From Oscillospiraceae bacterium (GTDB lineage Bacteria > Bacillota_A > Clostridia > Oscillospirales > Oscillospiraceae), in the NCBI GenBank assembly GCA_017540945.1, contig JAFYAB010000018.1, forward strand, positions 1-26,232: DNA of 26,232 nt, written 5' to 3'. The position numbers and the translations under genes are program-made. The notes under the pieces were generated by a model. The model searched no databases and was not told the DNA's origin. It saw only the letters and a program-made list of their open reading frames with translations. Positions 1-7,007 of the stretch are shown one piece after another (the stretch's first letter is position 1; each line of letters opens with the position of its first letter).

Positions 1-162
1 CTTTCAGTGCTGTATGAAAACAACATTATCGAATGCAAGGACAGTTTTGTATTCTCGAAAGACGCTTCATGGAATCTCAAGGATGGAGACGAAACCATCG
101 AAATATTCAAAGCAAACGAAACAAATGAAATTGCAAATATATGCGGTAGTCAAGAAGGCTGA
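1..162 (+). other. AT-rich partial ORF of unknown function at the window edge
   Basis: The first frame is open from base 1 to a TGA at 160-162 and encodes about 53 residues that are rich in Asn, Glu and Lys. The composition is clearly more AT-rich than the GAPDH sequence that follows. I do not recognise the family. The last residues before the stop are probably out-of-frame GAPDH sequence, because recognisable GAPDH codons begin near 146 in a different frame. It is best read as the interrupted end of a foreign gene, or as an assembly chimera. Confidence 0.4.
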
Positions 163-415
163 CGTCACCAAGGAAGGCATCAACGCCGCCATGAAGGCCG
201 CCGCCAACGAGAGCTTCGGCTACAATGAGGACGAAATCGTCTCCTCCGACATCATCGGCAGCCGCTTCGGCTCCATCTTCGACGCCACCCAGACTATGGT
301 CTCCAAGATCGACGACGAGACCTTCCAGGTCCAGGTCGTGTCCTGGTACGACAACGAAAACTCCTACACCAGCCAGATGGTCCGCACCATCAAGCATTTC
401 TCCAACCTGCTGTAA
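146..415 (+). CDS. gap: Glyceraldehyde-3-phosphate dehydrogenase, C-terminal fragment
   Basis: This is the last 89 codons of the glycolytic enzyme that oxidises glyceraldehyde-3-phosphate to 1,3-bisphosphoglycerate with NAD and phosphate. Recognition rests on the C-terminal GAPDH signature: the [16 protein letters not shown] stretch, a SSDIIG motif, FDATQTMV, and the near-invariant [11 protein letters not shown] close to the end. A full enzyme has about 335 residues, so the NAD-binding half and the catalytic Cys are missing. The open frame runs back to an ATG at 14, but those 44 residues are not GAPDH and are AT-rich, so the junction lies near 140-146. A strong terminator follows 18 bases after the stop. 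Either the gene was disrupted by recombination or the contig was misjoined here. Family assignment is certain; whether a protein is made is not. Confidence 0.9.
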   Translation, partial: VVKKADVTKEGINAAMKAAANESFGYNEDEIVSSDIIGSRFGSIFDATQTMVSKIDDETFQVQVVSWYDNENSYTSQMVRTIKHFSNLL

Positions 416-433
416 GAGCCGTTCACACAAAGC

Positions 434-464
434 AACGCTCCGTCCGAAAGGGCGGAGCGTTTTT
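434..464 (+). terminator. Rho-independent terminator of the gap gene
   Basis: A stem AACGCTCCG-TCC pairs with GGG-CGGAGCGTT across a GAAA tetraloop (one T-G pair) and is followed directly by a run of T residues. It sits just after the gap stop codon and before the convergent YolD-like gene. Confidence 0.9.
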
Positions 465-468
465 CTGT

Positions 469-882
469 TCACGTCAAGAGCTGAAGCTCCAGAAGCCGGT
501 CGATCTCAATGACCGAGCGGTCCTCCAGCTCCAGCAGGCGATGGTCCTGATCCACCTGCCGGACCTCGGCCGGGCGGGTCACATAGGCGCCGCCAAGCTT
601 CAGTCCGTCCGGCTCGAACCAGGTGAGCTCCGCCAGGCAGCTCCCCTCCCGCCGGATCCGTTCCGACAGCTCCGTCAGGCGGCGATTGAGCTCCTGCTTG
701 GCGTCCTCATCCAGCTCGATGGGGCTGACAGTCAGCCGCGCCGTCTCCTCGATCACGTCCTCATAGCCCGTCAGGGCGGCAAAGGGTGAAAACTGCGCCG
801 CCCGCTCCTCCGCCGGCATGGGGGAATGGTGCTTGGAGATCGGCCGCTGCAGATGGATGATGTCGTCGTAGCTGCCTGCCAC
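469..882 (-). CDS. YolD-like family protein
   Basis: A small soluble protein of 137 residues. The hallmark is the block PAEERAAQFSPFAALTGYED, followed by a helical ETARLT segment, IELDEDAK and a C-terminal half of short beta-like stretches. This is the clostridial YolD-like family, often encoded beside Y-family (UmuC/DinB-like) DNA polymerases; its biochemical role is not established. The open frame extends to a TTG at 918, but the GTG at 880-882 is preferred because AAGGGGAG lies 6 bases upstream and the family usually starts with a short SYDDII segment. The gene runs 33 bases after the stop of the unknown 229-aa gene, so the two are probably co-transcribed. No polymerase gene is next to it here. 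Family call is firm, function unknown. Confidence 0.82.
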   Translation of the reverse strand: MAGSYDDIIHLQRPISKHHSPMPAEERAAQFSPFAALTGYEDVIEETARLTVSPIELDEDAKQELNRRLTELSERIRREGSCLAELTWFEPDGLKLGGAYVTRPAEVRQVDQDHRLLELEDRSVIEIDRLLELQLLT

Positions 883-914
883 GCTGCTCTCCCCTTTCGT
901 TTTTCCCCATTGTA

Positions 915-1604
915 TCAATCCCTTCCATAAAAATCAAGGGCTTTTTCCGACGGACGATCCCTGTCTTTTGTTTCCGGCAGGCGTTCCCAATCCTCCAGGA
1001 AAAGGATGACAGGAAGCTCTCCTTGTCTGTACCGGTCTGTGAGCGTCTCCCGCGTGTCCCAGAATAGGATCGCGCCGTCCTCCATCCGGCGATGCATCGC
1101 CCCCAGCCCCCGACAGAAAAAGCCCTGTGCGGGCAGCGGGCCCTCCCAGGGCGTCCAGGCGCAACCCGGCGCCGCGCGGCATCGGAGCGGCGCTCCGTCC
1201 AGGATCAGGGCTCCATAGCGCTCCCTGCAGGCGGAAATCCAGACGTCAAAGCTCCCGCCCCCCGGCCAGGGTCCCACCAGCACAGCTGTGTGGGGCAGCT
1301 CCCCATAGGCGGGCGGGACCGCCAGCTCCTTCTCACCCAAGCCCGCGATCAGCTCCGCCAGCAGCGGATGCCGCGGCCGCTCAAAATCAAACACCAGCAG
1401 GCCCTGCCACTGCGCCAGGCTCCGCAGCGCTGCCGCCAATCCCTGGCGATCCGGCAGAAAGCGATCATCCACCAGCAGCCCCGCAGCCTCCGGCAGGGGC
1501 TGTCCGCGCCAGGCGCCGTCCTGCCGAAAGCCGCAGCCTGCCGCCAGGACCGGAGTCCTTGCGGAAGCCCCGGGAGAATTCACATAATATGTGCATTTTT
1601 TCAT
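915..1604 (-). CDS. Conserved-looking protein of unknown function (229 aa)
   Basis: I do not recognise this family. The protein has no signal peptide or membrane segment. It shows alternating hydrophobic strands and helices: LLVDDRFLP near residue 45, LLVFDFERP near 70, TAVLVGPWPGG near 105 and YGALILDGAPL near 130, with scattered Cys residues. The pattern suggests an alpha/beta or TIM-barrel-like fold, but no catalytic motif can be named. The ATG at 1602-1604 is chosen over the TTG two codons earlier; a GGGG sits 7 bases upstream. It lies directly upstream of the YolD-like gene in the same orientation and is divergent from yqeG, whose -35 box touches this start codon. Confidence 0.65.
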   Translation of the reverse strand: MKKCTYYVNSPGASARTPVLAAGCGFRQDGAWRGQPLPEAAGLLVDDRFLPDRQGLAAALRSLAQWQGLLVFDFERPRHPLLAELIAGLGEKELAVPPAYGELPHTAVLVGPWPGGGSFDVWISACRERYGALILDGAPLRCRAAPGCAWTPWEGPLPAQGFFCRGLGAMHRRMEDGAILFWDTRETLTDRYRQGELPVILFLEDWERLPETKDRDRPSEKALDFYGRD

Positions 1605-1632
1605 GGACAAACCCCATATTTAGTGATATAAT
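1604..1632 (+). promoter_or_regulatory. Sigma-A promoter for the yqeG operon
   Basis: TGGACA at 1604-1609, a 17-base spacer and a perfect TATAAT at 1627-1632 lie about 60 bases before the yqeG start. The -35 box overlaps the start codon of the divergent gene by one base. Confidence 0.8.
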
Positions 1633-1692
1633 CAATTAGAGGACGGGTTGACAGAGAAATCCGATCTATCGTATGAAGGTGGTGCTTGCTTC

Positions 1693-2199
1693 ATGCCCTT
1701 CTCCCTGCTGCCGAAGCTGATTTTCCACAAGCTGACGGACGTAACGCCCGACTTCCTGCGGGAGCACGGCATCCGTTTGCTGATGCTGGACTTCGACAAC
1801 ACCATGCTGCCCTACACCTCCCAGATCCCCAGCTCCGAGCTCCTGCTCTGGATCGACCGGATGAAGCGGGCCGGCATCGAGCTCTGCGTGGTATCCAACA
1901 GCAAAAAGCCCAAGTCCGCCGCCTTCTGCAGGGCCCACAACATCGCCTGCATCACCCACTCCAAAAAGCCCACCGGCCGGGGTATCCGCCAATGTCTGGC
2001 CCGCTTCGGCGCGGAAGCCCATGAGACGGCTCTGGCGGGGGACCAGATCTTCACCGACGTGCTGGGCGCCAACTGCGCCGGCGCGGTCTCCATTCTGGTG
2101 AAGCCCATCCATCTGCACAACATTTGGCTGAAGCTCCGCCATGTGGCGGAACAGCCGTTCATTTTATTAGCAAGAAAAAGGAGAATCACAAAGCCATGA
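1693..2199 (+). CDS. yqeG: YqeG family HAD IIIA-type phosphatase
   Basis: A predicted cytoplasmic phosphatase of the HAD superfamily, 168 residues. Motif I is LDFDNTMLPY with the nucleophile and acid Asp at about residues 33 and 35. Motif II is VVSNS near 66-70, a Lys occurs in the HSKKPTG segment near 91-92, and motif III is AGDQIFTDVLGAN with Asp117 and Asp122. Length and motif order match the Firmicute YqeG family, whose substrate is not settled. The frame is open from a TTG at 1648, but the ATG at 1693 is chosen because family members start just before a short LLPKLI-type segment and a GGTGG-containing region precedes it. The stop overlaps the next start as ATGA, so it is translationally coupled to the M24 peptidase. 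Confidence 0.9.
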   Translation: MPFSLLPKLIFHKLTDVTPDFLREHGIRLLMLDFDNTMLPYTSQIPSSELLLWIDRMKRAGIELCVVSNSKKPKSAAFCRAHNIACITHSKKPTGRGIRQCLARFGAEAHETALAGDQIFTDVLGANCAGAVSILVKPIHLHNIWLKLRHVAEQPFILLARKRRITKP

Positions 2200-3269
2200 C
2201 CAATCTGGAAAAGTATCTGTCCCTGCTGGGCGAGGGCGCCTATGACGGCCTCCTTCTCACCAGCCCCATCTCCCGCAAGTACTGCGCCGAGTTCAATGTG
2301 GACGAGGGCGTCGCCATCGTCACCGAAAAGGGTTGCCGCTACTTCACCGACTCCCGCTACATCGAGACCGCGGAGAAGAATCTGAAGGGTTTCGACGTGC
2401 GCATGGTCAGCAAGGACAACGGCTACATCAAGCAGCTCAACGAGGCCATCGAGGAATTCGAGGTCTTTACCCTGGGCTTCGAGGAGGACTTCCTCACCGT
2501 CGCCGAGTTCCGCAATTACGAGGAGAAGCTCAACGCCAAGCTGGTTCCCTGCCAGAAGGACATCAACGCCTTCCGAGTAGTCAAGGAGGAGTACGAGCTC
2601 CAGCGCATGCGGGAAGCCCAGGCCATCACCGACAGGAGCTTCACCGAGGTCTGCAAGCGGATTAAGGTCGGCATGACCGAAAAGGAGCTCTGTGCGGAGC
2701 TGATCTACTGCCTGTACAAGAACGGCGCCGAGGGTCTGTCCTTCGCCCCCATTGTGGTCTCCGGCCCCAACAGCTCCATGCCCCACGGCGTTCCCGGCGA
2801 GCGAAAGCTCCAGCCTGGCGACTTCATCACCATGGACTTCGGCGTGATCTATAAGGACTACTGCTCCGACATGACCCGCACCGTGGCCCTGGGCTATGCC
2901 ACCGACGAGATGAAGAAGGTCTACTACACCGTTCTCGAAGCCCAGCTGGCGGGCATCGCCGCCACCAAGGCCGGCGTCACCGGCCAGGCCATCGACGGCG
3001 CGGCCCGGAAGGTCATCACCGACGCCGGCTACGGCGACTGCTTCGGCCACGGCTACGGCCACTGCCTGGGTCTGCTGGTCCACGAGGCCCCCAACTGCAA
3101 TCCCTCCAACGACAAGCCCATGCCCGCAGGCTGCGTCTCCTCCGCCGAGCCCGGCATCTACATCCCCGGCAAGTTCGGCGTCCGCATCGAGGACTGCGTC
3201 ATCATCAAGGAAGACGGCGTGGAGGACCTGGCCCACAGCCCCAAGGAGTTGATGATTATTCCGGCATGA
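2196..3269 (+). CDS. M24 family metallopeptidase, Xaa-Pro aminopeptidase type
   Basis: A cytoplasmic two-metal aminopeptidase of 357 residues that removes N-terminal residues preceding proline. An N-terminal creatinase-like domain (residues 1-125) is followed by the pita-bread catalytic domain. The metal ligands are all present: Asp214 in TMDFGV, Asp225 in CSDMTRT, His289 in GYGHC, Glu318 in SAEPGIY and Glu332 in VRIED; the supporting His296 is in LLVHEAP. The start is the ATG inside the ATGA overlap with yqeG, with AAGGAG at 2177-2182; an earlier in-frame ATG at 2124 lies inside yqeG and is rejected. The stop overlaps the acyltransferase start by 4 bases. In Firmicutes this gene (pepP/ypdF-like) commonly sits near yqeG and efp; efp is not seen here. 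Confidence 0.95.
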   Translation: MTNLEKYLSLLGEGAYDGLLLTSPISRKYCAEFNVDEGVAIVTEKGCRYFTDSRYIETAEKNLKGFDVRMVSKDNGYIKQLNEAIEEFEVFTLGFEEDFLTVAEFRNYEEKLNAKLVPCQKDINAFRVVKEEYELQRMREAQAITDRSFTEVCKRIKVGMTEKELCAELIYCLYKNGAEGLSFAPIVVSGPNSSMPHGVPGERKLQPGDFITMDFGVIYKDYCSDMTRTVALGYATDEMKKVYYTVLEAQLAGIAATKAGVTGQAIDGAARKVITDAGYGDCFGHGYGHCLGLLVHEAPNCNPSNDKPMPAGCVSSAEPGIYIPGKFGVRIEDCVIIKEDGVEDLAHSPKELMIIPA

Positions 3270-4336
3270 TTGATCAGTCCATAGAATCTCAAGGTAACAA
3301 AGGCTGCTCCAAACATCGGATTGTCTATCTGGACTTTCTTCGGCTGATTTCTGCTTTTTTCGTCATCGTCAATCATACCAATTCCAGGGTGTTTCTGAAT
3401 TCCGAGTTATCCCTGACATGGTATGCTTCGATCGCTTACTTCTTTGCTTCGAAAATTGCTGTTCCAGTATTTCTTATGATTACCGGTGCAGTTTCCATGA
3501 ATCGGGAGCCAACATGGAACGGATATCGCCGCAGAGTATGGAGGGCAGTTGTTGTTCTTATAGCCGCTAATGTTTTCTACTATCTCTATTCCGTCTGGAG
3601 AACTCCAAACGCGTCTATAGAAGCTGATAAGCTTGTAGAAGCGATTTTTCAATCCGGTGCAAGACCCCTTTGGTATCTGCATGTTTACGTAATCTGTACA
3701 TTGTTCATGCCCTTCTTTCAGAAGTTTGCCTCGGTACTGACACAGCGGGAGGAACGCCTGTTCTTATTGCTGTCTGTCGGCCTCAACGGTGTGTTAGGGA
3801 TGCTGCCATTGCTGTATCCTTCCGCCAAAGTGCACAGCATGTTCACCGCCGCGACCGTAAACTCTTACATCGGGTTTCTGTTTGCCGGGCATTACATTGA
3901 GAAGTATGTCAAAGTGCGTGGCCACACAGCATTGCTTGCCCTAATCACTTGGGCCGGTGTTCTTGTGCTGGAAGTCTGGCTGACCGGACAATACTATCAA
4001 AACTCACCCAATAACTTTCTGAAGCTCGATGAGCGAACCTATCTGACCATCGTTGTTCAGGCTTGGTGCACATTTTTCGTCGCTAAGTATCTTTTCCGGA
4101 ATTTGGATAACAACACAAAACTGGCTCGCGTGATCTGTTTTCTTGGAAAACAGACATTTGGGGTTTACCTGCTCGGTGAACTTGGCATTTCATATCTGTT
4201 CTTTGTTTATTCTACCCTTGCACTTGATATTCCGAGAATGTTTGCTATGGTGATTTACGAACTGGCTATCTTTGCCGCGTGTCTGCTTGTCACAATTGTA
4301 CTGCGTTGTATCCCAATTGTCCGAAAGTATATTTAG
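3266..4336 (+). CDS. Acyltransferase 3 family (OafA/WecH-like) membrane protein
   Basis: An integral membrane O-acyltransferase of 356 residues with about ten hydrophobic segments. The N-terminal signature is IVYLDFLRLISAFFVIVNHT, containing the Arg and His expected near the active site; an FASKIAVPVFLMITGA segment follows, then GARPLWYLHVYV and a late LGKQTFGVYLLG. Such enzymes acetylate or otherwise acylate cell-surface polysaccharides or peptidoglycan; the substrate cannot be read from sequence. The ATG overlaps the upstream stop (ATGA), yet the gene is visibly AT-richer than the peptidase before it, and its codon choice differs (many A/T-ending codons). That fits a recent horizontal arrival into the end of a native operon. 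A strong terminator follows. Confidence 0.92.
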   Translation: MIDQSIESQGNKGCSKHRIVYLDFLRLISAFFVIVNHTNSRVFLNSELSLTWYASIAYFFASKIAVPVFLMITGAVSMNREPTWNGYRRRVWRAVVVLIAANVFYYLYSVWRTPNASIEADKLVEAIFQSGARPLWYLHVYVICTLFMPFFQKFASVLTQREERLFLLLSVGLNGVLGMLPLLYPSAKVHSMFTAATVNSYIGFLFAGHYIEKYVKVRGHTALLALITWAGVLVLEVWLTGQYYQNSPNNFLKLDERTYLTIVVQAWCTFFVAKYLFRNLDNNTKLARVICFLGKQTFGVYLLGELGISYLFFVYSTLALDIPRMFAMVIYELAIFAACLLVTIVLRCIPIVRKYI

Positions 4337-4413
4337 ATTAGAACAGTCAAAATCTGGCTCACAGTCCCAAGGAGCATTCTCATCGAGGCTTGATACACTT
4401 CCCACAGGCGACA

Positions 4414-4449
4414 GAATCCCCCCGACAGGCAGTCGGGGGGATTCTTGTT
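4414..4449 (+). terminator. Strong terminator after the acyltransferase
   Basis: A perfect 13-base-pair stem, GAATCCCCCCGAC pairing with GTCGGGGGGATTC around an AGGCA loop, is followed by TTGTT. It separates the acyltransferase from the convergent yitT remnant. Confidence 0.85.
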
Positions 4450-4807
4450 ACAGAGAATTAAACCGCATCGGAGCGCCGGTGGAGGCGCCGCAGCGCATCA
4501 CCAGCCCCACGCCGATCCCAAAGGACAGGCCCGCGTAGACCGTGTTGAGCACGATATCGTCCTCAGGGGCAGATAAGACCGGGAGATCCGGGTCAGCAGG
4601 CTGAAGTGCAAGAGAAAGCCCGCCAGCAGACACAACAGGCTGAAGCCCAGATGAATACGTCCAGCGGAAGGCCGGACACCAGATGGGGCAGGGCCAGAGA
4701 CAGACCTGTGTTGCCGCCGGAAATCAGGCCGGTGGAAACGAATAATAGAATACGCAGACTGCCGGAAGCAGATTGTCCAAGAGGATGACCGGGAGTTTTT
4801 TGAACAT
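4448..4807 (-). pseudogene. YitT-family membrane protein remnant, frameshifted and truncated
   Basis: Pieces of one YitT-type (DUF161) membrane protein are spread over three minus-strand frames. The ATG at 4807 opens a short frame (MFKKLPVILLDNLL) that soon stops. A second frame continues with STGLISGGNTGLSLALPHLV and GLPLDVFIW. A third gives GFSLLCLLAGFLLHFSLL. The frame ending at 4448 resumes with TVYAGLSFGIGVGLVMRCGA. The reading ends just after the STG of the family's GGSTGG motif. A normal protein has about 280 residues; fewer than 130 codons remain, and the whole C-terminal half is absent. The truncation lies beside the AT-rich acyltransferase and its terminator, which suggests that the insertion removed the rest. 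Confidence 0.75.
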
Positions 4808-4824
4808 GGATTTCACTGGTTTGC

Positions 4825-5388
4825 CTAACTTTCACTGTGAGATTTTGAACAATCGGATCGCAGATAGAACGCCAGAGCCGTGCCCATCAGGGCGTGGGCA
4901 TACAGGGGACTGCCAAAGTCCGCCAGGACCTCGTCAATGGGGTGTCGTTCATAGCGGAGCAGCTCGTCCGCGTCCAGATGCTGCTGACCGGAGGCCTCCA
5001 GCTCCTCAGCCAGATAACAGTGGAAGGTATTGGCAAAGAGCGCCGGGTTTGGGCTGCAGGAGCCCAGATGGGTGAGTTTTCCCGCCCGGAAGCCCGTCTC
5101 CTCCAGCAGCTCCCTGGCCGCGGTCTGGGCGGGGTCCTCGTCTCCGTCCCGGACGCCGCCGGGAAACTCCACGGTCATGCAGCGGGCGGCATGGCGCCAC
5201 TGGCGGACCATCAGGAAGTCCTTTCCCAGGACCGGGATCACCATGACCCAGTCCGGTGCCCGCATGGCCACATAGCTGCCCTGCAGGCCCTCGGCAGCCT
5301 GCTCCGCCTGCTCCCACACCTCGAATACCGGCGTGCGGAGCAGACGCTTTTCCGCTGAAACCGTCCATTTCAGGGCTTCATCATCCAT
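4825..5388 (-). CDS. NUDIX hydrolase, ADP-ribose pyrophosphatase-like
   Basis: A soluble pyrophosphohydrolase of 187 residues that probably cleaves nucleoside diphosphates linked to another group, such as ADP-ribose. The Nudix box is complete at about residues 76-99: GGVRDGDEDP, then a helix with REL-LEE-TGF, matching G-x5-E-x7-REUXEEXGU. A preceding strand, VMVIPVLGKDFLMVRQWRHA, and the EFPGG lead-in are typical of the NudF/ADP-ribose subgroup. The ATG at 5388 has AGGAGG about 8 bases upstream and overlaps the end of the TetR-family gene by 8 bases, so the regulator and enzyme form one transcript. The exact substrate is inferred from family resemblance only. Confidence 0.9.
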   Translation of the reverse strand: MDDEALKWTVSAEKRLLRTPVFEVWEQAEQAAEGLQGSYVAMRAPDWVMVIPVLGKDFLMVRQWRHAARCMTVEFPGGVRDGDEDPAQTAARELLEETGFRAGKLTHLGSCSPNPALFANTFHCYLAEELEASGQQHLDADELLRYERHPIDEVLADFGSPLYAHALMGTALAFYLRSDCSKSHSES

Positions 5389-5956
5389 CGCTGTTTCCTC
5401 CTTTGTCAGCGTCGAGCTCGTAGATCTCCCGCAGGATCGGCGGCATTACATCAGCCAGCATGCGCACGAACTCCGCCGAAGAAGGCGTGCAGTCGTTGAA
5501 CAGCCAGCGCCGGAGCATGAAAAGGCTGCCGAAGCAGTGATACCGAATCGCAAACAGCTCCTCCTCCGAGAGCGGCTCCACACCCCGCAGCCTGCAGGCG
5601 GCCTTTTGATACATCTGCTCGTCGTTGGCCAGTATATGCCGCCCCAGGGCGTTCTGAGAATCCTCCGTCAGAGCGCTGCGATAGAAGCAGGGATCGTCCC
5701 GCATCCGATCCATCACCATTTTGATGCCTGACAGTCGGAATTTGCCGCTGCTGTCCGGAATGCAATCGTCCACGATCTGGTTGAACATCCAGGCGGCAAG
5801 ATCATAGATGTCCCGGAAGTGATAGTAAAAGGTTCTTCGGTCGATGCCGCAGTGGGCGCAGAGAGCCCCGACGCGGATCCGGCTGAAGCTTGTGCCTGCC
5901 GTCATCTCCTTGATCCCGGCCGCCAAAAGCAGCTTGGTGCGATGGGATCCTGACAT
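5381..5956 (-). CDS. TetR/AcrR family transcriptional regulator (DhaS-like)
   Basis: A DNA-binding repressor-type protein of 191 residues. The N-terminal helix-turn-helix covers about residues 10-55, with FSRIRVGALCAHCGIDRRTF then YYHFRDIYDLAAWM; the RTFYYHF element is the usual recognition-helix end. The C-terminal domain (about 70-185) is helical and resembles the TetR_C group found with DhaS-like regulators; the ligand is unknown. A GTG at 5974 is possible, but the ATG at 5956 has a GAGGTG site at good distance. It is first in a transcript with the NUDIX gene. Its promoter region carries two direct-repeat copies that are likely its own operator. Confidence 0.88.
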   Translation of the reverse strand: MSGSHRTKLLLAAGIKEMTAGTSFSRIRVGALCAHCGIDRRTFYYHFRDIYDLAAWMFNQIVDDCIPDSSGKFRLSGIKMVMDRMRDDPCFYRSALTEDSQNALGRHILANDEQMYQKAACRLRGVEPLSEEELFAIRYHCFGSLFMLRRWLFNDCTPSSAEFVRMLADVMPPILREIYELDADKGGNSDG

Positions 5957-5969
5957 ACCGTTCACCTCT

Positions 5970-6023
5970 TTCACATAATAATCATATTGTCCTGTTTTTA
6001 CACATTATATCATATTTGTCTGT
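5970..6023. promoter_or_regulatory. Tandem imperfect direct repeat, candidate TetR-family operator
   Basis: Two copies of about 26 bases lie back to back: TTCACATAATAATCATAT-TGTCCTGT at 5970-5995 and TTACACATTATATCATAT-TTGTCTGT at about 5998-6023. The distal copy contains the -10 box and the proximal copy falls in the leader just after the expected transcription start, which is classic repressor geometry. Confidence 0.6.
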
Positions 6024-6032
6024 GTTTGAAAA
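6004..6032 (-). promoter_or_regulatory. Promoter of the TetR regulator / NUDIX transcript
   Basis: On the minus strand a perfect TATAAT (6009-6004) has the extended -10 TG one base upstream. The -35 region at 17 bases (TTTTCA, 6032-6027) is weak, which is usual with an extended -10. Confidence 0.65.
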
Positions 6033-6080
6033 GAGTTTATTTTGATAAAATGTATTTTGTGAATACCAGATATGGTTGCA

Positions 6081-6118
6081 TGTCTTTGTCTATTGTCTTT
6101 GTCTATTGTCTTTGTCTT
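6081..6118. repeat. 13-base tandem repeat, three copies
   Basis: The unit TGTCTTTGTCTAT occurs at 6081-6093 and 6094-6106, with a nearly complete third copy at 6107-6118. It lies in the non-coding stretch 5957-6249 between the regulator promoter and the terminator. No other feature is seen in that stretch. Confidence 0.85.
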
Positions 6119-6164
6119 TTTACCTCTCTCTTCCCCGCCCCCGCCTGGGGGCCTGTTCCGGCAA

Positions 6165-6202
6165 AGAAGCGGTCCCGCCCTACGGGACCGCTTCTATTCT
6201 TT
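6165..6202. terminator. Terminator hairpin downstream of the TrkA-C protein gene
   Basis: A perfect 13-base-pair stem AGAAGCGGTCCCG / CGGGACCGCTTCT with a CCCTA loop. On the plus strand it is followed by ATTCTTTTT; on the minus strand by only TTT. By position it serves the minus-strand gene ending at 6250; it may work in both directions. Confidence 0.75.
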
Positions 6203-6249
6203 TTCCGGTATCCCGTCAGAGAAACGGCGGAACGCGGATATGGGCGGAA

Positions 6250-6963
6250 TCAGTCGTCCGTGAAGCGCTCGCGGGCCTGCAGGACCTGGCAGATCGTCCG
6301 ATAATCACCAAACACCGTGACCCGGTCGCCATCGCGGAACCTGGTTTTTGCGGTGGGGGTCTCGATCCTGTCGTCCTCGTGCTCCACCATCAGCACCAGG
6401 ATGTTCCAAACCGGCTTCAGGTCCATCTGGGCCAGGAACCTGTCCCGCATACAATCCGGGACCGTGTACAGCGTGACCCGGGCGGCGGTCTGATCGCCGA
6501 ACTGGTCGATCACCATGATGCTGTTCGTGCCGCTGTTGTTTCCATAGCGGTTCGCGATCTTCTCGATATAGCGGTCCAGCCGTTTCCGGACGCGCTGGTA
6601 CTTCATCAGCGCCAGCACCGCCGCAACCGCCACGAGGGGGATCAGCATGGAAATCACGAAGCTGCCCAGATCCGCCATCTTCACCGACACGAACACGTTG
6701 ACGAAGGCGGAGACAATGGTCACATTGAACACATAGCCGAACAGCATCGTGATCCTGGCCAGACGCCGCCGGGACCGGGTGGAGAGAAACATTTCGCTCT
6801 CGTGGGTGGTAAAGCCCGCCCCGGTCAGCAGAGAAATGACCTGAAACTTGGCCTTTTCCTCCGGCAGGCCGATGAGGCGGAACAGGACCGTGAACACCTC
6901 GGAGATGGCCCAGTAGAGCAAGATCAGGATCGCGAACAGCGTCGCGGCGGCATAGATATTCAT
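6250..6963 (-). CDS. Membrane protein with C-terminal TrkA-C (RCK_C) domain
   Basis: A protein of 237 residues with three hydrophobic segments (about 4-27, 70-93 and 100-120) followed by a cytoplasmic TrkA-C-like ligand-binding domain at about 155-232. That domain shows the RDRFLAQMDL / NILVLMVEHE / RFRDGDRVTVFGDYRTICQV pattern. Such domains sense nucleotides or ions in potassium transport systems, but no pore sequence (TVGYG type) and no TrkA-N Rossmann domain is present, so transport function is not shown. The segment QVISLLTGAGFTTHESEMFL is a recurring feature of uncharacterised clostridial relatives. GGAGG precedes the ATG at 6963. The gene follows the SLH protein gene by 44 bases and is probably co-transcribed with it. 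Confidence 0.75.
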   Translation of the reverse strand: MNIYAAATLFAILILLYWAISEVFTVLFRLIGLPEEKAKFQVISLLTGAGFTTHESEMFLSTRSRRRLARITMLFGYVFNVTIVSAFVNVFVSVKMADLGSFVISMLIPLVAVAAVLALMKYQRVRKRLDRYIEKIANRYGNNSGTNSIMVIDQFGDQTAARVTLYTVPDCMRDRFLAQMDLKPVWNILVLMVEHEDDRIETPTAKTRFRDGDRVTVFGDYRTICQVLQARERFTDD

Positions 6964-7007
6964 GCCCTGTCCTCCAATTCGTTTTTGGCGATCCCGCCGG
7001 GCTTCCG

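Noticed and set aside
1812..3236. Minus-strand frame of about 474 codons opposite the M24 peptidase
   Set aside because: Ala/Asp/Gly/Val-rich shadow of the peptidase gene, no start signals.
6081..6118. CRISPR or attachment site
   Set aside because: Units are directly adjacent with no spacers and no integrase is nearby; a simple tandem repeat.
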